Under the pieces are notes generated by a model. The model saw only the letters and a program-made list of their open reading frames with translations. It was not told the origin of the DNA and did no database searches. Made by a program: the position numbers and the translations under genes. From the NCBI GenBank assembly GCA_963665865.2, contig CAXXWF010000001.1:1488001-1552000 (forward strand): 64,000 nucleotides of DNA, read 5' to 3'. Shown one piece after another: positions 35,060-43,380 of the stretch (position 1 is the first letter of the stretch; the number at the start of each line of letters is the position of its first letter). This DNA comes from PHAA01 sp963665865 (GTDB lineage Bacteria; Bacillota; Syntrophomonadia; Syntrophomonadales; Syntrophomonadaceae).

Positions 35060-36394
35060 GTGAATGTTGGTTTTATCAGTTTAGGTTGTTCGAAAAACCA
35101 GGTTGATACTGAAATTATGATTGCGACCATGAAAGATTCGGGTTATAAAATTGTTAATAAGCTCAACAGAGCTGAGATCATAATTATTAATACCTGCGGA
35201 TTTATTAACGAAGCGAAAGAAGAAGCAATCAATACAATTATAGAAACAGGAAAATTGAAGAAAACTGGCCATTTACAGTATCTGGTGGCAACGGGCTGTC
35301 TGGCCCAGAGATACGGACAAGAAATACTGGATGAGATGCCTGAGTTGGACGGGATTGTAGGTATCTCATTTTTTACGGATATTCACAAAGTGGTCAGCCG
35401 TATTCTGCAGGGAGAAAGAGTGGCCTTACTGGGTGCGCCTCCAACGGTTTTTATGGAAAAAGGTCCTCGAGTACTTACAACTCCAGCCGGTTCGGCCTAT
35501 TTGAAAATTACCGAAGGCTGCAATAATCGATGCAGTTATTGTGCGATACCCATGATCAGAGGCAGCCTGCGCTCGAGACCGCAAGCGGAAATCATTCAGG
35601 AAGCCCGAGATCTAATAAATAGCGGTGTGCGTGAACTGGTGGTGGTGGGTCAAGATACGGCTATGTATGGAACAGATTTAGGGGAAAAATCCAATTTACC
35701 TGGCCTATTAAAGGAAATGACCGCTATTGATGGTCTGGAATGGATTCGTTTGATGTATCTCCACCCCGCTCACCTAGATGAGAAGATTATAGAGATCATA
35801 GCAGGTGAAGATAAGGTTTTGCCCTATCTCGATATACCAATTCAACACGCTGCTGACCAGGTCCTAAAGAACATGAACCGAAAACATGACTACCAGCAAC
35901 TGCATTCATTAATACGACGTCTAAGAGAGCAGATAAGTGATTTAGTATTAAGAACAACAGTAATGTTAGGCTTCCCGGGTGAGAATGAAGCCGATTTCGA
36001 ATTCTTGCATGATTTTGTACGGGCAACCGAATTCGATTGGTTAGGAGCCTTTGCTTTTACTCCCGAGGAAGGTGCCCCCGCCTATTCCATGCCTGAACAA
36101 GTATCCGAGGAAGTTAAACAAGAGCGTCTGGATGCCATAATGAGCCTGCAGCAGGGTATAACCCGTCAAAAGAACATGACCAGGCTAAATAGAAACGAGA
36201 AGATATTGATATCTTCTCAGGCATCCAAAAACCTTTACATCGGCAGAGCTTATTTCCAGGCACCTGCGGTTGACGGTATAACAATGGTTAAGACAGGTGC
36301 CAAGCTGACCAAAGGCACTTTTATAAACGTTCACCTTAAAGGGATTAGAGACTATGATATGATTGGGGAACCGGTTGATGAATATTCCGAATAG
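35060..36394 (+). CDS. rimO: ribosomal protein S12 methylthiotransferase
   Basis: A radical-SAM enzyme that methylthiolates an Asp of S12. It has 444 residues. The N-terminal MTTase domain has three cluster Cys (SLGCSKNQVDTE, NTCGFI, ATGCLAQRYG). The radical-SAM motif is EGCNNRCSYCAIP near residue 153, and a C-terminal TRAM-like domain follows residue 375. RimO rather than MiaB is supported by SLGCSKNQVDTE and by the ymfM-rimO-pgsA neighbourhood. GTG 35060 follows TAGGAG. It overlaps pgsA by 17 bases. Confidence 0.95.
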   Translation: MNVGFISLGCSKNQVDTEIMIATMKDSGYKIVNKLNRAEIIIINTCGFINEAKEEAINTIIETGKLKKTGHLQYLVATGCLAQRYGQEILDEMPELDGIVGISFFTDIHKVVSRILQGERVALLGAPPTVFMEKGPRVLTTPAGSAYLKITEGCNNRCSYCAIPMIRGSLRSRPQAEIIQEARDLINSGVRELVVVGQDTAMYGTDLGEKSNLPGLLKEMTAIDGLEWIRLMYLHPAHLDEKIIEIIAGEDKVLPYLDIPIQHAADQVLKNMNRKHDYQQLHSLIRRLREQISDLVLRTTVMLGFPGENEADFEFLHDFVRATEFDWLGAFAFTPEEGAPAYSMPEQVSEEVKQERLDAIMSLQQGITRQKNMTRLNRNEKILISSQASKNLYIGRAYFQAPAVDGITMVKTGAKLTKGTFINVHLKGIRDYDMIGEPVDEYSE

Positions 36395-36914
36395 TATAAC
36401 TATTTTTAGAATACTCCTGATTCCTATATTTGTGGTCTTGATGCTGACCAGAATCCCTTATGGAGGGACCATGGGAGCAGCTATCTTTTTATTTGCCGCT
36501 TTAACTGACAGTCTGGACGGTTATTTGGCGCGTAAATGGAAGCAAACTACCAAGTTAGGCGCTATTCTGGATCCTCTGGCGGATAAACTCTTGATTACCG
36601 CTGCCTTGATCAGTCTTGTGGAGCTAGGCCGACTACCGGGCTGGATGGCCATTGTTATTATCGGCCGCGAATTTGCAGTTACAGGTTTGCGAGTAGTTAA
36701 AGCCGAGGAGGGGATTATCATCCCCGCCAGCAAAATGGGTAAATTGAAAACGATAAGCCAGGTTGTTGCCGTGCTTATTGTTATGTTACAGAACTTTTTC
36801 TATCCTCTAGCGAATTGGCCAATCGGGCATTGGGCCATGTATATAGCGTTGATAATAACTCTCGTTTCCGGCATAGAGTATTTTCAGAAGAATAAGATAA
36901 ATATCTACACATAA
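36378..36914 (+). CDS. pgsA: CDP-diacylglycerol-glycerol-3-phosphate 3-phosphatidyltransferase
   Basis: A membrane enzyme making phosphatidylglycerol phosphate. It has about 178 residues and several hydrophobic helices. The CDP-alcohol phosphotransferase motif is complete, from DSLDGYLARKW (residues 44-54) to GAILDPLADK (60-69), with three conserved Asp plus Gly/Ala/Arg. ATG 36378 is chosen because TTGGGGA lies upstream; it overlaps the end of rimO. Confidence 0.94.
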   Translation: MNIPNSITIFRILLIPIFVVLMLTRIPYGGTMGAAIFLFAALTDSLDGYLARKWKQTTKLGAILDPLADKLLITAALISLVELGRLPGWMAIVIIGREFAVTGLRVVKAEEGIIIPASKMGKLKTISQVVAVLIVMLQNFFYPLANWPIGHWAMYIALIITLVSGIEYFQKNKINIYT

Positions 36915-37303
36915 TCATTAGTCCTCGGATAGCACTTGCCCTCAGACCGTCAAAAAATGCCAAAGACTTTTATATTCGCTGCCGCTCCAATAATAACTGT
37001 ATTATGGGTATAATTTTCGAAGGTGCTAATACCTCACTCACAGAGGATAATCCGTGGATTGCCGTGCAGCCAGTTTCAAGCCTTTCATTTCCATTCCTCC
37101 CTTATAATTTGGCTCAGTACCGATAAATACTATGGCCGCTTGTATTAAAGCTGCCATAGTATTGCTATGTCTAATGAAAATTAAGCGCATGGAATATCAG
37201 AGTAACATACTACAGGAAAAATGAATAAAGTATTGTAGGTTTTGTTGCAAATGGCAATTTCGAATACAATACCCAAAATTAACTAATATGAGGAGGGATT
37301 TGA
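36915..37303. other. intergenic region with repeat remnants, no gene seen
   Basis: It contains a fragment resembling the left end of family B elements (CAGACCGTCAAAAAATGCC at 36942) and a perfect 10-bp inverted repeat, ATACTATGGC (37127-37136) with GCCATAGTAT (37153-37162), without a T-run. I find no supported gene. Confidence 0.5.
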
Positions 37304-37885
37304 ATGACTAAACATCAATCGTCTTGTGGTTGCTCGGACTGTTATCCTGAACATGAGCGCAAGCGTAGTGAGAGTAAAGTGGTTTTTAGCTGCGGATCCG
37401 GTGGGGGGGCAAATATACCGATTAGCAGCACAGTAGCACTAGGTGCAGCATTAGGTTCAGCCTATCGACAGCCTGGTTTGGTAGTGGGAACTGTAACCCT
37501 TAATACCAGAGGACTTAAGAGCCCAAGCGTAAAAATAGATTTTTCCAGCATTGTGAATTTTAAAACAACCAGCGTACTTTTTGAAATAGCGATCAGATTC
37601 CAGTTAAGCAGATCCTGTGATAATGGACATAGAGTTCCCCTCACCACTTGGACTTATGAAAAAGAGGTAAACTTAGATTTAACGGGTACTGATGATATTC
37701 TTCAAACCCTTGGTCTATTAAACGTCGAATTTAAAGACCCAATTGCTTTCACATGGTGTGACTGTCATGATTGCCCTGGCTGCTGCACCTATTTTGTAGA
37801 GATTGTCGATGTAGACACAGAAAATATTGATTTTGCCTTGGTATCCAATGTTGGGATTAATGCCCTGGCTATAGGCAAGGAATAA
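37304..37885 (+). CDS. Cys-rich protein, probably DUF4489 family
   Basis: A 193-residue soluble protein with paired cysteines near both ends (SSCGCSDCYPEH at 6-17; TWCDCHDCPGCCTYF near 152-166). Its middle resembles DUF4489 proteins of clostridia: GLVVGTVTLNTRGLKSPSVK followed by IDFSSIVNF, and RSCDNGHRVPLTTWTYE. Function is unknown. The Cys pattern could bind metal or form cross-links; spore association is possible but not shown. GAGGAGGG precedes ATG 37304. The family name is from memory and unverified. Confidence 0.72.
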   Translation: MTKHQSSCGCSDCYPEHERKRSESKVVFSCGSGGGANIPISSTVALGAALGSAYRQPGLVVGTVTLNTRGLKSPSVKIDFSSIVNFKTTSVLFEIAIRFQLSRSCDNGHRVPLTTWTYEKEVNLDLTGTDDILQTLGLLNVEFKDPIAFTWCDCHDCPGCCTYFVEIVDVDTENIDFALVSNVGINALAIGKE

Positions 37886-37919
37886 AGGGACATAGGGACA
37901 GGTCCTCTGTCCCTTTAAT
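37884..37919. repeat. GGGAC/GTCCC palindrome after the Cys-rich gene
   Basis: AAAGGGACATAGGGACAGG followed by TCCTCTGTCCCTTT, an imperfect hairpin. It begins at the stop codon of the preceding gene and may act as its terminator, though the T tail is short. Confidence 0.65.
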
Positions 37920-37964
37920 GCAACGCTTCCTGCTTCCAAGTTGAAGTACAACCAACGGAAAAAG

Positions 37965-38034
37965 ACCGGCCATACTATTGCTCGGTCGGACTTTATCGAC
38001 ATCCTGAACCGGCCATACTATTGGTCGGTTTTAT
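37965..38034. repeat. duplicated terminator hairpin around a family B remnant
   Basis: ACCGGCCATACTATTG occurs at 37965-37980 and again at 38008-38023, the second completing a terminator hairpin with GGTCGGTTTTAT. The 27 bases between contain CTTTATCGACATCCTG, like the right end of B2 (CTTTATCGACACTTTG). This looks like a solo end left after deletion of a family B element. Confidence 0.6.
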
Positions 38035-38163
38035 ATTGCTTTTCAATCAAATAGAATTCCCGGATGCTTTCAAATTTGCGGTCTTTTCCATTAAATGCCT
38101 CAGTTCTTTTCACAGCGGATAGAAAATTGCTTATAATGGTATCAGGTTCAAAGTAGGAGTGAA

Positions 38164-38192
38164 CATGGGACAAGGGGACAGGGGCTTATCCC
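38164..38192. repeat. GGGAC-type repeat, partial
   Basis: CATGGGACAAGGGGACAGG followed by GGCTTATCCC, a partial member of the GGGAC palindrome family, just upstream of cinA. Confidence 0.5.
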
Positions 38193-38215
38193 AAATATGT
38201 AGGAGTGAATACAAA

Positions 38216-39457
38216 GTGACAAATGCTTTTATTATCTCAACCGGATCGGAACTATTACTCGGGACTACCCAGGACACTAATTCTGTATTTCTAGCTTCAC
38301 AGTTGAAGGAGATAGGGATAAAAGTAATAGGCAAAATAACGGCAGGAGACAATCACGAACAGTTAAGCCGCGCATTTAGACTTGGTGTGGAATCTGCCGA
38401 TATTGTTATTAGCACTGGAGGGTTAGGGCCGACCTTTGATGATCTCACTAAAATAGTGGCCAGTGAAATTATGGATTGCAGTCTGATACTGAGAGATGAA
38501 GAGGAGAAGCGACTCCGCAATTATTTCGCGAGGCGTGAGCGGTCTATGCCAGATATAAATCTCAGACAGGCTATGTTCCCAGCGGATGCAACTGTACTTG
38601 CTAACAGCAAGGGTACTGCTCCCGGTATGTATTTGCGGAAAAACGCCAAGACCATAATTTTGCTGCCAGGTCCACCCCGGGAAATGCAGAATATGTATTT
38701 AAATGAAGCAGAGCCGCTGTTAAAAAAGGATTTCGCAGCTGATTTGCCTAAGATAATAAGAAGGACTATTAAGATTATGGGGTTGGGCGAATCACAGGTG
38801 GAGGAAAGGCTGGGCGATTTGATGAATTGCCCGGAGGGTATATCCATGGCTCTGCTGGCGGCTGCGGGTGAAGTCCACATTCGGCTGGCCGGGGAAGCCG
38901 TCAATGACAACAGCCGCTTATTAAAAGAACACACCACTAAAATAATTGGAAAAATGGGAAGAAATGTGTTTGGGCTGGGTGATGAAACCCTGGTCGCCAA
39001 GACAGCCGGATTGCTGATGTCCAAGGGGAAAAAACTGGCGGTGGCGGAATCTTGCACCGGTGGACTGCTGGGCAAAATGATTACTGATAGGCCAGGGAGT
39101 TCAGAATACTTCTGGGGAGGAGTTATTTCCTATAGTAATGAATCCAAGCAGCATATACTAGGAGTCCGGGAGGATACGCTGTTAAAATATGGAGCAGTTA
39201 GCCAGGAGACGGCCCGGGAGATGGCCCAGGGGATGCGTAAAATCTCGGGAGCTGATGTGACACTGGCAATTACCGGGATAGCCGGGCCAGAGGGCGGGAG
39301 TGCGGATAAACCGGTGGGACTGGTATATATAGCACTTGCCTATGACAACGGTTGTGATGTTAAAGAATTAAGATTTGGCCATGGCAGAGATCTTATCAGA
39401 ATATTATCGGCCAAATCTGCTCTGGACTTGCTAAGGAGACAAATGGAGTACCATTGA
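38216..39457 (+). CDS. cinA: CinA: ADP-ribose pyrophosphatase / NMN amidohydrolase family protein
   Basis: It has 413 residues. The N-terminal COG1058 domain of MoCF-biosynthesis fold carries IISTGSELLLGTTQDTNS and STGGLGPTFDDLTK. The C-terminal CinA domain, with nicotinamide-nucleotide amidase activity in NAD recycling, carries AVAESCTGGLLGKMI and GVISYSNESK. It lies upstream of recA, as in many Firmicutes, where it is often called competence/damage-inducible. GTG 38216 is chosen because TAGGAG (38200-38205) is 10 bases upstream; a frame from 38159 crosses repeat DNA. Confidence 0.94.
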   Translation: MTNAFIISTGSELLLGTTQDTNSVFLASQLKEIGIKVIGKITAGDNHEQLSRAFRLGVESADIVISTGGLGPTFDDLTKIVASEIMDCSLILRDEEEKRLRNYFARRERSMPDINLRQAMFPADATVLANSKGTAPGMYLRKNAKTIILLPGPPREMQNMYLNEAEPLLKKDFAADLPKIIRRTIKIMGLGESQVEERLGDLMNCPEGISMALLAAAGEVHIRLAGEAVNDNSRLLKEHTTKIIGKMGRNVFGLGDETLVAKTAGLLMSKGKKLAVAESCTGGLLGKMITDRPGSSEYFWGGVISYSNESKQHILGVREDTLLKYGAVSQETAREMAQGMRKISGADVTLAITGIAGPEGGSADKPVGLVYIALAYDNGCDVKELRFGHGRDLIRILSAKSALDLLRRQMEYH

Positions 39458-39481
39458 AAATATTAACGGGAGGATTATCCT

Positions 39482-40042
39482 ATGAGAATGTTTGTGGCTA
39501 TACCGGTTCCAGACAGTGTTAAACAGCATGCCAGAATGTTCAGGAATGAATTAGGCGCCAGTCGAGCCGATATTAAATGGGTTGAGTATGAAAACTACCA
39601 CTTAACGGTTAAATTCCTGGGAGAGGTTGATGAAGCAAGCTTGCCCGTGATCAACAAAAATCTGATGCGGGCAGCAGATTCGTGCCCGGACTTTAATCTT
39701 TCAATCGATGGTCTGGGGTTTTTCCCAAGCCGGATTAGGCCGCGGGTTATATGGCTGGGATTAAGGGGAGAGATCGAAAAGGCGGAGTTTCTGGGCGAAA
39801 GGGTAGATGCCTACCTGGCTTCTTTAGGGTTTGAGGAGGCAAAAGAGCACCGTTTTCATCTGACTCTGGGAAGGATTCGCACCGATGCCCAATTAAATGA
39901 ACTGCTAAAAATTGCTGAGCATATGGCTGGACACAAAAAAGTAAATCCATTTAAGGTAGACCGGGTTCAATTAATGCAAAGTAGTCTTGGCCCGAGCGGG
40001 CCGAAATATTCGGTTCTAGAAACATATGAATTAAAAGGATAA
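39482..40042 (+). CDS. thpR: RNA 2',3'-cyclic phosphodiesterase (LigT/ThpR)
   Basis: A 2H-family phosphoesterase of 186 residues. Both HxTx motifs are present: NYHLTVKFLGEV (residues 38-49) and HRFHLTLGRIR (near 124-134). ThpR hydrolyses 2',3'-cyclic phosphates on RNA ends. GGGAGG precedes ATG 39482. It sits between cinA and recA, a common arrangement. Confidence 0.93.
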   Translation: MRMFVAIPVPDSVKQHARMFRNELGASRADIKWVEYENYHLTVKFLGEVDEASLPVINKNLMRAADSCPDFNLSIDGLGFFPSRIRPRVIWLGLRGEIEKAEFLGERVDAYLASLGFEEAKEHRFHLTLGRIRTDAQLNELLKIAEHMAGHKKVNPFKVDRVQLMQSSLGPSGPKYSVLETYELKG

Positions 40043-40049
40043 AAGTGTA

Positions 40050-40078
40050 TTGACATAAAAGATGGGACTGCTTATAAT
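40050..40078 (+). promoter_or_regulatory. SigA promoter of recA
   Basis: Perfect TTGACA (40050-40055), a 17-base spacer and perfect TATAAT (40073-40078), immediately after thpR. Confidence 0.92.
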
Positions 40079-40085
40079 TGAAAAA

Positions 40086-40099
40086 CGAACATATGTTTG
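40086..40099. promoter_or_regulatory. LexA (SOS) operator
   Basis: CGAACATATGTTTG matches the Gram-positive LexA box CGAACNNNNGTTCG at all but one position. It lies 8 bases downstream of the -10 box, where LexA would block recA transcription. Confidence 0.88.
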
Positions 40100-40113
40100 A
40101 GGGAGGTAATGGC

Positions 40114-41166
40114 TTGGAAGCAAAAGATATAAAACAAGAGAAAGTTGAAGCTCTTAATAATACGATTAAGACTATAGAGAAACAGTTTGGAAAGGGCTCG
40201 ATTATGAAACTGGGCGACAATGTGGCTATGAATGTGGCTGTCATTTCAACCGGCTGTATATCCTTGGATATGGCTTTAGGAGTGGGGGGAATACCGAGAG
40301 GAAGAATTATTGAGATTTTCGGTCCCGAATCTTCCGGTAAAACCACGGTTGCTCTGCATGCAATTGCTCAGGCGCAAAAGGAAGGTGGAATGGCAGCTTT
40401 CATCGATGCTGAACATGCACTAGACCCGCTTTATGCGAAAAGACTGGGAGTAGATATCGCCAATCTTTTGGTTTCACAGCCCGATAATGGTGAACAAGCC
40501 CTGGAGATATGTGAAGCCCTGGTGAGAAGCGGAGCCATCGATGTGGTGGTAATCGATTCAGTGGCAGCTTTAGTTCCCAAAGCCGAAATTGAAGGGGAAA
40601 TGGGTGACAGTCATATGGGGGTGCAGGCTCGTTTGATGTCGCAGGCCTTGAGAAAGCTTACTGCCCATATCAGCAAATCAAATGCTATTGTAATATTCAT
40701 TAATCAGATACGGGAGAAAATAGGAATAGTTTATGGTAACCCTGAAACAACCACTGGTGGAAGAGCTTTAAAATTCTATTCATCCTTGCGGCTGGAGGTT
40801 AGAAAGGGTGAAATTATAAAACAGGGGACAGAACTGGTAGGTATCCGTACCAAGGTAAAAGTGGTCAAAAATAAGGTCGCTCCTCCTTTCAAAACAGTTG
40901 AATTCGATATTATGTACGGCACTGGTATATCCAAAGAAGGTGATGTATTGGATATGTCAACTGACCTGGAGATTATTCAAAAAAGTGGTTCCTGGTATTC
41001 ATTCGAAGGAGAGCGAATGGGACAAGGACGTGAGAATTCCAAGGAGTTTTTGAAAAATAATCCGGAGATATATAAAATATGCTCGGAGAGAATAAGAGAA
41101 AAGATAAATGCCAAAAATGCTATCCCCGGCGAGATGAAGCTTGACACTGTTAGGGAAACTGTCTAA
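40114..41166 (+). CDS. recA: recombinase RecA
   Basis: It drives strand exchange and LexA autocleavage. It has about 350 residues. Walker A is GPESSGKTTVALH (near 70), and Walker B/ATP motifs follow (VVVIDSVAALVPKAEIEGEM, INQIREKIGIVYGNPETTT), including loop L2. The C-terminal acidic tail is short. TTG 40114 is chosen because GGGAGGT is 6 bases upstream; the in-frame codon at 40078 lies before the LexA box. SOS regulation is well supported by the promoter-operator pair. Confidence 0.96.
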   Translation: MEAKDIKQEKVEALNNTIKTIEKQFGKGSIMKLGDNVAMNVAVISTGCISLDMALGVGGIPRGRIIEIFGPESSGKTTVALHAIAQAQKEGGMAAFIDAEHALDPLYAKRLGVDIANLLVSQPDNGEQALEICEALVRSGAIDVVVIDSVAALVPKAEIEGEMGDSHMGVQARLMSQALRKLTAHISKSNAIVIFINQIREKIGIVYGNPETTTGGRALKFYSSLRLEVRKGEIIKQGTELVGIRTKVKVVKNKVAPPFKTVEFDIMYGTGISKEGDVLDMSTDLEIIQKSGSWYSFEGERMGQGRENSKEFLKNNPEIYKICSERIREKINAKNAIPGEMKLDTVRETV

Positions 41167-41340
41167 AATCTTAATAAGGCTCTAAAAAGATGTCTTCGCT
41201 TGAATACTTGGCCAGATAGATACTTTTAACATATATATTGTTCCATAACTTGTATTATTAAAATATCAGCTGCCCGAGAGGCAGTTAGGATTATATGCTG
41301 GTTTTTGAATAAATATAGATTGTCTTTGGGGGTTTCTTTT

Positions 41341-41485
41341 GGTTAAGGTGGGTTATCGTAGTTCTCACTGGGGAATTAGTTGACTATTCTCCGTCAAGGC
41401 GGGGGAATGTTGAGCCGTGAGAAGATAACTGGAGATAGTGAGATAGTAGTTTTAAGCCGAGTTTAATACTCGGCTTTTTATTTTA
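41341..41485 (+). ncRNA. candidate structured leader between recA and rny
   Basis: GTTATC (41352-41357) and TTCTCAC (41362-41368) pair with GTGAGAA-GATAAC (41417-41429). Inside, ATTCTCC(G) (41386-41393) can pair either with GGGGAAT (41370-41376) or with CGGGGGAAT (41400-41408), so two mutually exclusive hairpins are possible. A strong terminator follows at 41453. This is attenuator-like, but it matches no riboswitch class I recognise. Confidence 0.4.
41453..41485 (+). terminator. Rho-independent terminator before rny
   Basis: AAGCCGAGT pairs with ACTCGGCTT over TTAAT, followed by TTTATTTT. It is about 10 bases before the rny ribosome binding site, so it would attenuate rny if transcription enters from upstream. 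Confidence 0.88.
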
Positions 41486-41497
41486 AATAAGAAGGAG

Positions 41498-43045
41498 GTG
41501 AATGAGATAGGCACACAAGTTATTATTCTAATTGTACTGGCTTTGTTGGCAGGGCTGGCAGGCGGCTATTACGGTCGCAGAAATATTGCAGAAAGCAAGC
41601 TGGGGCTGGCCGAGGAAGAAGCCGCTAGAACCATAGAGGAAGCGACTAAGGAAGCTGAGGCGAAGAAAAAGGAACTTTTACTGGAAGCCAAAGATGAGAT
41701 TCATCAGAATCGTCAGGAAGTAGAAAAAGACTTAAGAGATAGGCGCAGAGACCTTGATCGCCTTGAGAGAAGGGTGCTGCAAAAAGAAGAGTTAATTGAC
41801 AAGAAGACTGATAACATAGAAAGAAAAGAACAAAACCTTCAGGAAAAAGAGAAAGACATAGACAAGACCCAACAGGACTTGCAGATGATACTAACTCAAC
41901 AATTGAAGGAATTGGAACGTCTTTCCGGTTTGACGACAGAAGGAGCCAAAGAGTTGCTTCTATATAATGTAGAGCAACAGATTCGGCAGGAAACTGCCGT
42001 TATGATCAGAAATCTGGAAAGTGAAGCCAAAGAGGAGTCTGACAAAAGGGCGAAAAATATTGTTTCGCTGGCAATACAGAGATGCGCCGCTGATGTAGTA
42101 TCAGAAACCACCGTTTCAGTAGTATCTCTGCCCAATGATGAAATGAAGGGACGTATTATTGGTCGCGAGGGTCGCAACATCAGGACCTTTGAGACTCTGT
42201 CGGGTGTGGATTTGATAATAGACGACACTCCCGAGGCAGTTATATTGTCTTCATTTGATCCAGTCCGCAGGGAAATAGCAAGAGTTGCACTGGAAAGTCT
42301 AGTGTCCGATGGCAGGATTCATCCCGCCCGGATTGAGGAAATGATAGAGAAGGCTAAAGTTCAGATTGATCAACAACTCAAAGAAATTGGGGAACAAGCC
42401 GCCTTTGAAGTGGGGGTTCATGGATTACATCCAGAGATCATTAAACTTCTGGGACGCCTCAAATATAGAACCAGCTATGGACAAAATGTTTTAAAACACT
42501 CCATCGAGGTATCACACTTGGCCGGGGTAATGGCAGCAGAATTAGATGTTGATATTATGCTGGCCAAGCGAGCCGGTCTATTGCATGATATAGGCAAGGC
42601 CGTGGATCACGAGGTGGTAGGACCACATGTGGAAATTGGCGTTGATCTGGCCAAGAAATACCGCGAGAGCAAGGAAGTCATTCACGGCATTGAGGCGCAT
42701 CATGGTGATGTTGAGCCGCAGACGATTGAAGCTATACTAGTGCAGGCGGCAGATGCTATTTCTGCCTCACGTCCCGGAGCTAGAAGAGAAACGCTGGAAA
42801 CCTACATAAAAAGGTTGGAGAAACTTGAAAATCTGGCTAATACATTTGCAGGTGTAGACAAGTCGTTTGCGATTCAGGCCGGACGAGAGATCAGGATTAT
42901 AGTTAAGCCCGAAGAAATAGACGATTTAGCGACTATAACTCTGGTAAAAGAAATAGCTCGTAAGATAGAACAGGAACTGGACTATCCTGGTCAAATCAAG
43001 GTAATCGTAATTCGTGAGACTAGATCGGTAGAGCTAGCAAAATAG
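41498..43045 (+). CDS. rny: ribonuclease Y
   Basis: A membrane-anchored endoribonuclease initiating mRNA decay. It has about 515 residues: an N-terminal membrane helix (VIILIVLALLAGLAGGYYG), a long coiled coil to about 200, a KH domain (GRIIGREGRNIRTFETLSGV), and an HD domain (HSIEVSHLAGVMAAELD; LLHDIGKAVDHE). The start is odd. GTG 41498 overlaps the AAGGAGG site, while the optimally spaced in-frame codon is ATA 41507. An out-of-frame ATG at 41502 opens only ATG-AGA-TAG. I keep GTG 41498 as the conventional choice. Confidence 0.94.
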   Translation: MNEIGTQVIILIVLALLAGLAGGYYGRRNIAESKLGLAEEEAARTIEEATKEAEAKKKELLLEAKDEIHQNRQEVEKDLRDRRRDLDRLERRVLQKEELIDKKTDNIERKEQNLQEKEKDIDKTQQDLQMILTQQLKELERLSGLTTEGAKELLLYNVEQQIRQETAVMIRNLESEAKEESDKRAKNIVSLAIQRCAADVVSETTVSVVSLPNDEMKGRIIGREGRNIRTFETLSGVDLIIDDTPEAVILSSFDPVRREIARVALESLVSDGRIHPARIEEMIEKAKVQIDQQLKEIGEQAAFEVGVHGLHPEIIKLLGRLKYRTSYGQNVLKHSIEVSHLAGVMAAELDVDIMLAKRAGLLHDIGKAVDHEVVGPHVEIGVDLAKKYRESKEVIHGIEAHHGDVEPQTIEAILVQAADAISASRPGARRETLETYIKRLEKLENLANTFAGVDKSFAIQAGREIRIIVKPEEIDDLATITLVKEIARKIEQELDYPGQIKVIVIRETRSVELAK

Positions 43046-43055
43046 GATTAAGTCG

Positions 43056-43096
43056 GCAGACACCGGGCCTAGAATGGCTTGGTGTCTGCTGTTTTA
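43056..43096 (+). terminator. Rho-independent terminator after rny
   Basis: GCAGACACC (43056-43064) pairs with GGTGTCTGC (43081-43089), followed by TGTTTT. The T-run is also the first bases of family A copy 5. Confidence 0.85.
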
Positions 43097-43280
43097 TCAA
43101 ACTTCATTAAGACTGCATTCCTATATAGTGGGTGATGAACCAATTATTTTCAAGCGATCGTTCGCCCCCTGACGGATTAGGTGTTTGATAAAAAAGCTCG
43201 CGGCGCGATGCACACAAAACGCGAAAGGAAGGTGCAATAGCGCCCGCGTTTTGGTGCACAATTCCCACAAGTGCTCATTG
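43092..43280 (+). repeat. dispersed hairpin repeat, family A, copy 5
   Basis: TTTTATCAAAC (43092-43102) and GTTTGATAAAA (43183-43193) are inverted arms enclosing 80 unrelated bases. The conserved core follows to 43280. The inner palindrome is less perfect than in copies 2 and 4 (GGTGCAATAGCGCC). Confidence 0.85.
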
Positions 43281-43380
43281 TATATTAATAATTGGTTTAT
43301 TTTACATAGTGTTTATTGCAGGAATTTTCTCTTTGAATAAGGAAAAGATTATTAACTTAGTAAAAGGAGAAGATATACTA

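Noticed and set aside
28692..38192. GGGAC repeats as a CRISPR array
   Set aside because: Units are isolated, palindromic and kilobases apart, without regular spacers; no cas genes are seen.
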